Under the pieces are notes generated by a model. That model was given only the letters and a program-made list of their open reading frames with translations, ran no database searches and was not told the origin of the DNA. A stretch of DNA of 43,373 nt from a virus, in IMG/VR virus record IMGVR_UViG_3300008459_000104, positions 1 through 43,373 of that record; one strand, 5' to 3'. The stretch's first letter is position 1, and the number at the start of each line of letters is the position of its first letter. Shown here piece after piece: positions 42,101 to 43,373 of this stretch. Both the position numbers and the translations under genes were made by a program.

Positions 42101-42644
42101 TAGATGGCCTTTTTATTAAAGTTATTTCGCTAAAATTTAAAGGCAATGAATAAGGTTGCGCATCGGTATCAAAAAATGACTGATATGACTTTATGCCGGA
42201 ATCTATATTTATCTTTCTTGGCTCATTATTATAGCCATCTACCCAAGAGAGTAGATTAGATACTATAGCAGAGCTATGTATGGGTTCTTTTGTGAAATTT
42301 AATCCTCCAATTACATCATTGGACTCTAATACCGTATAAACTACATTGTTCCCGACGTAACAACACTCTATCTTGTGATTCCCTGTTGGGGAATAGTAAA
42401 ATGTTATAAATCTTTGATTTTCTTCATCAGCACATGAACCTATGGCTATAAATTCCTCGTTGTGCTGTTTTACTAGGGAAGTCGCACCTATGCTTTCTAC
42501 TGTACCAATAACGCCCCCTATGTCGGTAGTGCCTGTTCTGAAATTCTCCATATTAACCCAAGCGTTCTTGGGAACAGCGAAATCCGCACTATCCGAATCA
42601 AGATAGCTATCTTGAGATACAAAATATTTTTTTTCCGATTGCAT
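39123..42644 (-). CDS. tail hub/nozzle candidate (1173 aa)
   Basis: This long beta-rich protein starts with a compact motif (VPKNAWVNMENFRTGTTDIG then GVIGTVESIGATS) as in T7 gp12 / P22 gp10-type tail tube and nozzle proteins. Tyr, Asn, Gly and Ser dominate throughout, with no coiled coil. It lies between the ejection-type proteins and the GroES-like gene. The large size suggests an extended beta-propeller or appended domains. The start overlaps the GroES-like stop (TAATG at 42644), so it is coupled to it. Confidence rests on N-terminal pattern and context. Confidence 0.5.
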   Translation of the reverse strand: MQSEKKYFVSQDSYLDSDSADFAVPKNAWVNMENFRTGTTDIGGVIGTVESIGATSLVKQHNEEFIAIGSCADEENQRFITFYYSPTGNHKIECCYVGNNVVYTVLESNDVIGGLNFTKEPIHSSAIVSNLLSWVDGYNNEPRKINIDSGIKSYQSFFDTDAQPYSLPLNFSEITLIKRPSIFSPNFTKKTDSQFIGNFIANQSFQFAYQYVYYDGEVSVIGLYSQGSRLNFATEEFNYIDTQMDLAEIIPNTVKVVNLVCRISDGTNTGGNDAFVIRKWNKENPSDLAAIQNHNVVDVLGNRTPLTYYFYNNNLGSKISPDDVLRPFDNVPIYSQAMEIAKYRQFLGNNTEGYDTPLQTSLTGQFSTIQVNSSPQTVPLYGFSAFNSIGLPLPGYFAYYAYMSINNQTGYFLITTAEYTTPNGVPNPIPAAPTSVPFSSLIYIGNLTSQLLTRANEVLYAQYGNAGNADTSSLVLWNPNTVQISGVTLSGINIFPQISQYNIGIVFYDYAMRKSGVLRSSSVLSTKYRTFDYSPSVVGLNPTSFDPSNGISWSLSNTNAVDEIPEWASYYSVVRTLNLRTRFFVQGISDVGQTKYAERNPNGEFVFTNTVFSASTVGIAISTKFLFQSSLGYVYSEGDYCILTRKIPNGIGGYQSQFWVLPIIGQQGEYVILQSQNIGISSEYAFIYELYTPYKVSDQEPYYEVGEIYNVTNSGQPNRQYSITSGVLIPDTYLIQRDIVGGTNTSYLGNTMCPNDAFYKRWDSDAGKLNFITNIGQVENTTAISWSDVITTGTQINGTSTFRIGSRAFVADESGSINKLIFTSKVQDAGQGMVMLAICANETNSLYLGETQIADSTGATQFFSGSTNVIGTINTLKGSFGTSNPEAVVEFRGQVFYPDANKGVWVQYSSNGLFPISNYKTTRFWKSFFKQYLSMTKAEIEALGGRPYIFTAVDNNHLELLISIPKLTDVPIKAVPDYDFPYPFDMWDGQGKTIVYCLEGIQPQPHWQGSYSFNPELFTTIGNNLYANKSGNLWQHNQTYEYNRFYYDVFPSKIMFVSNENPTRQKVYNNITVQANVKPTFTYFYNDFPYLQTSDLVDTDYREFEGVYYAPLYRNKIVPTNTGYTTDGLLTFEKMRNTAMKIMLEFDPAKNLGTPTELKFVDIGYDISNGHTT

Positions 42645-42892
42645 TATATCTCTTTAAATATCAAATTATCAATATCGGTAACATAGTAGTCAACACCACC
42701 TTGTATTACTATTATGGACTGCTTTGGATTAAATAACACAATATCGCCTATGTCGGTATTAACTACTAAATCATTCTTGGCAACGACTTCCCCGAATATA
42801 CAATATATAGTATCTACGGAATTACCTTGCTTGCTAAATGTTTGAGTTAGCAATACTTGTCTTTTGAACAATACTATATTAGGTACAGCCAT
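42644..42892 (-). CDS. GroES-like co-chaperonin
   Basis: 82 aa (GroES about 97, T4 gp31 about 111). Residues 34-55 carry GEVVAKNDL and IGDIVLFN, matching GroES GEVLAVG and VGDIVIFN, and the end DYYVTDIDNLIFKEI aligns with EEVLIMSESDILAIVE. The stretch between residues 11 and 28 would be the mobile loop that contacts GroEL; its sequence (VLLTQTFSKQGNSVDT) is divergent. It probably works with the host GroEL to fold a virion protein, as gp31 does for the T4 capsid. No GroEL gene is in the window. Confidence 0.75.
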   Translation of the reverse strand: MAVPNIVLFKRQVLLTQTFSKQGNSVDTIYCIFGEVVAKNDLVVNTDIGDIVLFNPKQSIIVIQGGVDYYVTDIDNLIFKEI

Positions 42893-42904
42893 CGGATAAA
42901 ATTA

Positions 42905-43069
42905 CTATTTTTCTTTCTCTTCTTCCACGGGAAGTTCTTGCGCTTGAGCAGGAGCTTGTTGCTGAATCTTCATATTCAAATAATTTAGTAAAGGAACGCC
43001 GTATTTAGTCGGTAAGTCATTTACATAATCTTGAATTTCTTTGACTTCTTGCTGGTTTAATGTTAGCAT
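42905..43069 (-). CDS. short protein with glutamine/glutamate-rich tail (54 aa)
   Basis: An ORF of 55 codons reads MLTLNQQEVKEIQDYVNDLP then TKYGVPLLNYLNMKIQQQAP and ends AQELPVEEEKEK. It is helical and charged at the end. The ATG follows the exact leader AAAAATCAAATCAA shared with the 293-aa and scaffold genes, strong support for a real gene. Its position upstream of the GroES-like gene suggests a head or assembly accessory; function is unknown. Confidence 0.6.
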   Translation of the reverse strand: MLTLNQQEVKEIQDYVNDLPTKYGVPLLNYLNMKIQQQAPAQAQELPVEEEKEK

Positions 43070-43087
43070 TTGATTTGATTTTTATGA

Positions 43088-43366
43088 TTAAATAATAATT
43101 GACAAATTTAAGGCATTTGCTACAAATTCAAATATAATTGTATCATCAGCTCCCCATTGTTGCATAATTGAGGCTGGTACTTCTAATTTATTTGTAAAAT
43201 ACTCTGTAGCTCCAAGTTCAAGATCAGCCCCTATAAGCTTATACTCAACCTTTCCCGACCCATCATCAAAATGATAATCTGAAAAATTAGATAAGGCTAA
43301 TAAATTAATTATTTTCTCCCCTTCTGGAGTCCATGTGGTTATTGGTTGTATGTGTCGTGTGTTCAT
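43088..43366 (-). CDS. virion-module protein (92 aa)
   Basis: This is the rightmost gene in the window and first in transcript order. It is a small beta-rich acidic protein (YHFDDGSGKVEYKLIGADLE then LGATEYFTNKLEVPASIM) of unknown family. It lies 18 nt from the next ORF. Its promoter would be beyond the window edge or, if the molecule is circular, in the left-end non-coding region. Confidence 0.55.
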   Translation of the reverse strand: MNTRHIQPITTWTPEGEKIINLLALSNFSDYHFDDGSGKVEYKLIGADLELGATEYFTNKLEVPASIMQQWGADDTIIFEFVANALNLSIII

Positions 43367-43373
43367 ATTAATA

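Larger units (their letters stand above)
19326..43083 (-). promoter_or_regulatory. shared leader of three minus-module genes
   Basis: The exact 15-mer TTTGATTTGATTTTT (plus strand) lies at or within 3 nt of three minus-strand start codons: 19326-19340 (293-aa gene), 22686-22700 (scaffold candidate) and 43069-43083 (54-aa protein). On the coding strand it reads AAAAATCAAATCAAA. It differs from the plus-module leader and so may be a late-gene signal. Confidence 0.6.
1..43373. repeat. dispersed 7-mer GGGAAGW on both strands
   Basis: By eye I found about 68 GGGAAG and about 55 CTTCCC, about one per 350 bases, in genes and spacers alike. With a GC content near one third, roughly 8-10 are expected in total. 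The base after the G is A or T in nearly all plus-strand copies. It falls in several reading frames (for example Leu-Pro, Gly-Lys, Arg-Glu), so a codon bias does not explain it. Examples: 74, 1388, 11998, 13745, 17553, 20105, 27002, 33831, 35337, 38338 and 42787. It is sparse in the MCP gene. Confidence 0.85.

Noticed and set aside
1-43373. tRNA or rRNA genes
   Set aside because: I saw no cloverleaf-type sequence or conserved rRNA segment, although a scan by eye can miss a tRNA.

Overview
The window looks like most or all of the genome of a tailed, probably podovirus-like bacteriophage of a Bacteroidota host. It is AT-rich. At least two promoters match the Bacteroidota pattern (TTG/TTTG, then about 18 nt, then TAnnTTTG, at 3930-3959 and 6023-6051). 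Start codons follow A-rich leaders, not Shine-Dalgarno sequences. One tail fibre ends with the GFLPPRMT-type motif common in Bacteroidota phages. I see no tRNA, rRNA, CRISPR array, integrase or insertion sequence.

Layout. A non-coding, G-rich left end (1-248) precedes a plus-strand module (249-8231) of about 25 mostly very small genes, presumably early. Most are unrecognised. The recognisable ones are an Api92-like ferredoxin-fold protein, a stand-alone RadC/JAMM protein, a small covalent nucleotidyltransferase (RNA/DNA ligase fold), two small lipoproteins, a short HTH-like protein and an SPPY-type DNA methyltransferase flanked by short inverted repeats. A hairpin at 8391-8409 separates it from a convergent minus-strand module (8414-43366).

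The minus module reads right to left. It holds small virion genes, a GroES-like co-chaperonin, a 1173-aa tail hub candidate, an ejection-protein candidate, a 509-aa protein, a 2822-aa polyvalent protein with a DdrB/ParB-like domain, a 105-aa coiled-coil protein, a ferritin, the large terminase, portal, scaffold candidate, major capsid candidate and connector-type proteins. These are followed by a run of tail fibres sharing one N-terminal anchor, two small membrane proteins and a spanin-like protein (lysis), a basic peptide, a metallophosphoesterase, a Cys-containing basic peptide and a HEIFH metalloprotein. If the molecule is circular, the two modules diverge from the left-end/right-end junction and converge near 8.3-8.4 kb.

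The most unusual signals are: (i) the short motif GGGAAGW, which I counted about 123 times on both strands against roughly 8-10 expected, including inverted pairs that form terminator-like hairpins, as uptake sequences do in Neisseria and Haemophilus; (ii) a ferritin with a complete ferroxidase centre directly upstream of the terminase gene; (iii) a phage GroES homologue in the structural operon; (iv) the giant polyvalent protein; and (v) the methyltransferase cassette with flanking repeats. No DNA polymerase, helicase, primase or endolysin is recognisable, so the window is partial, the phage relies on its host, or these functions sit in unfamiliar proteins.
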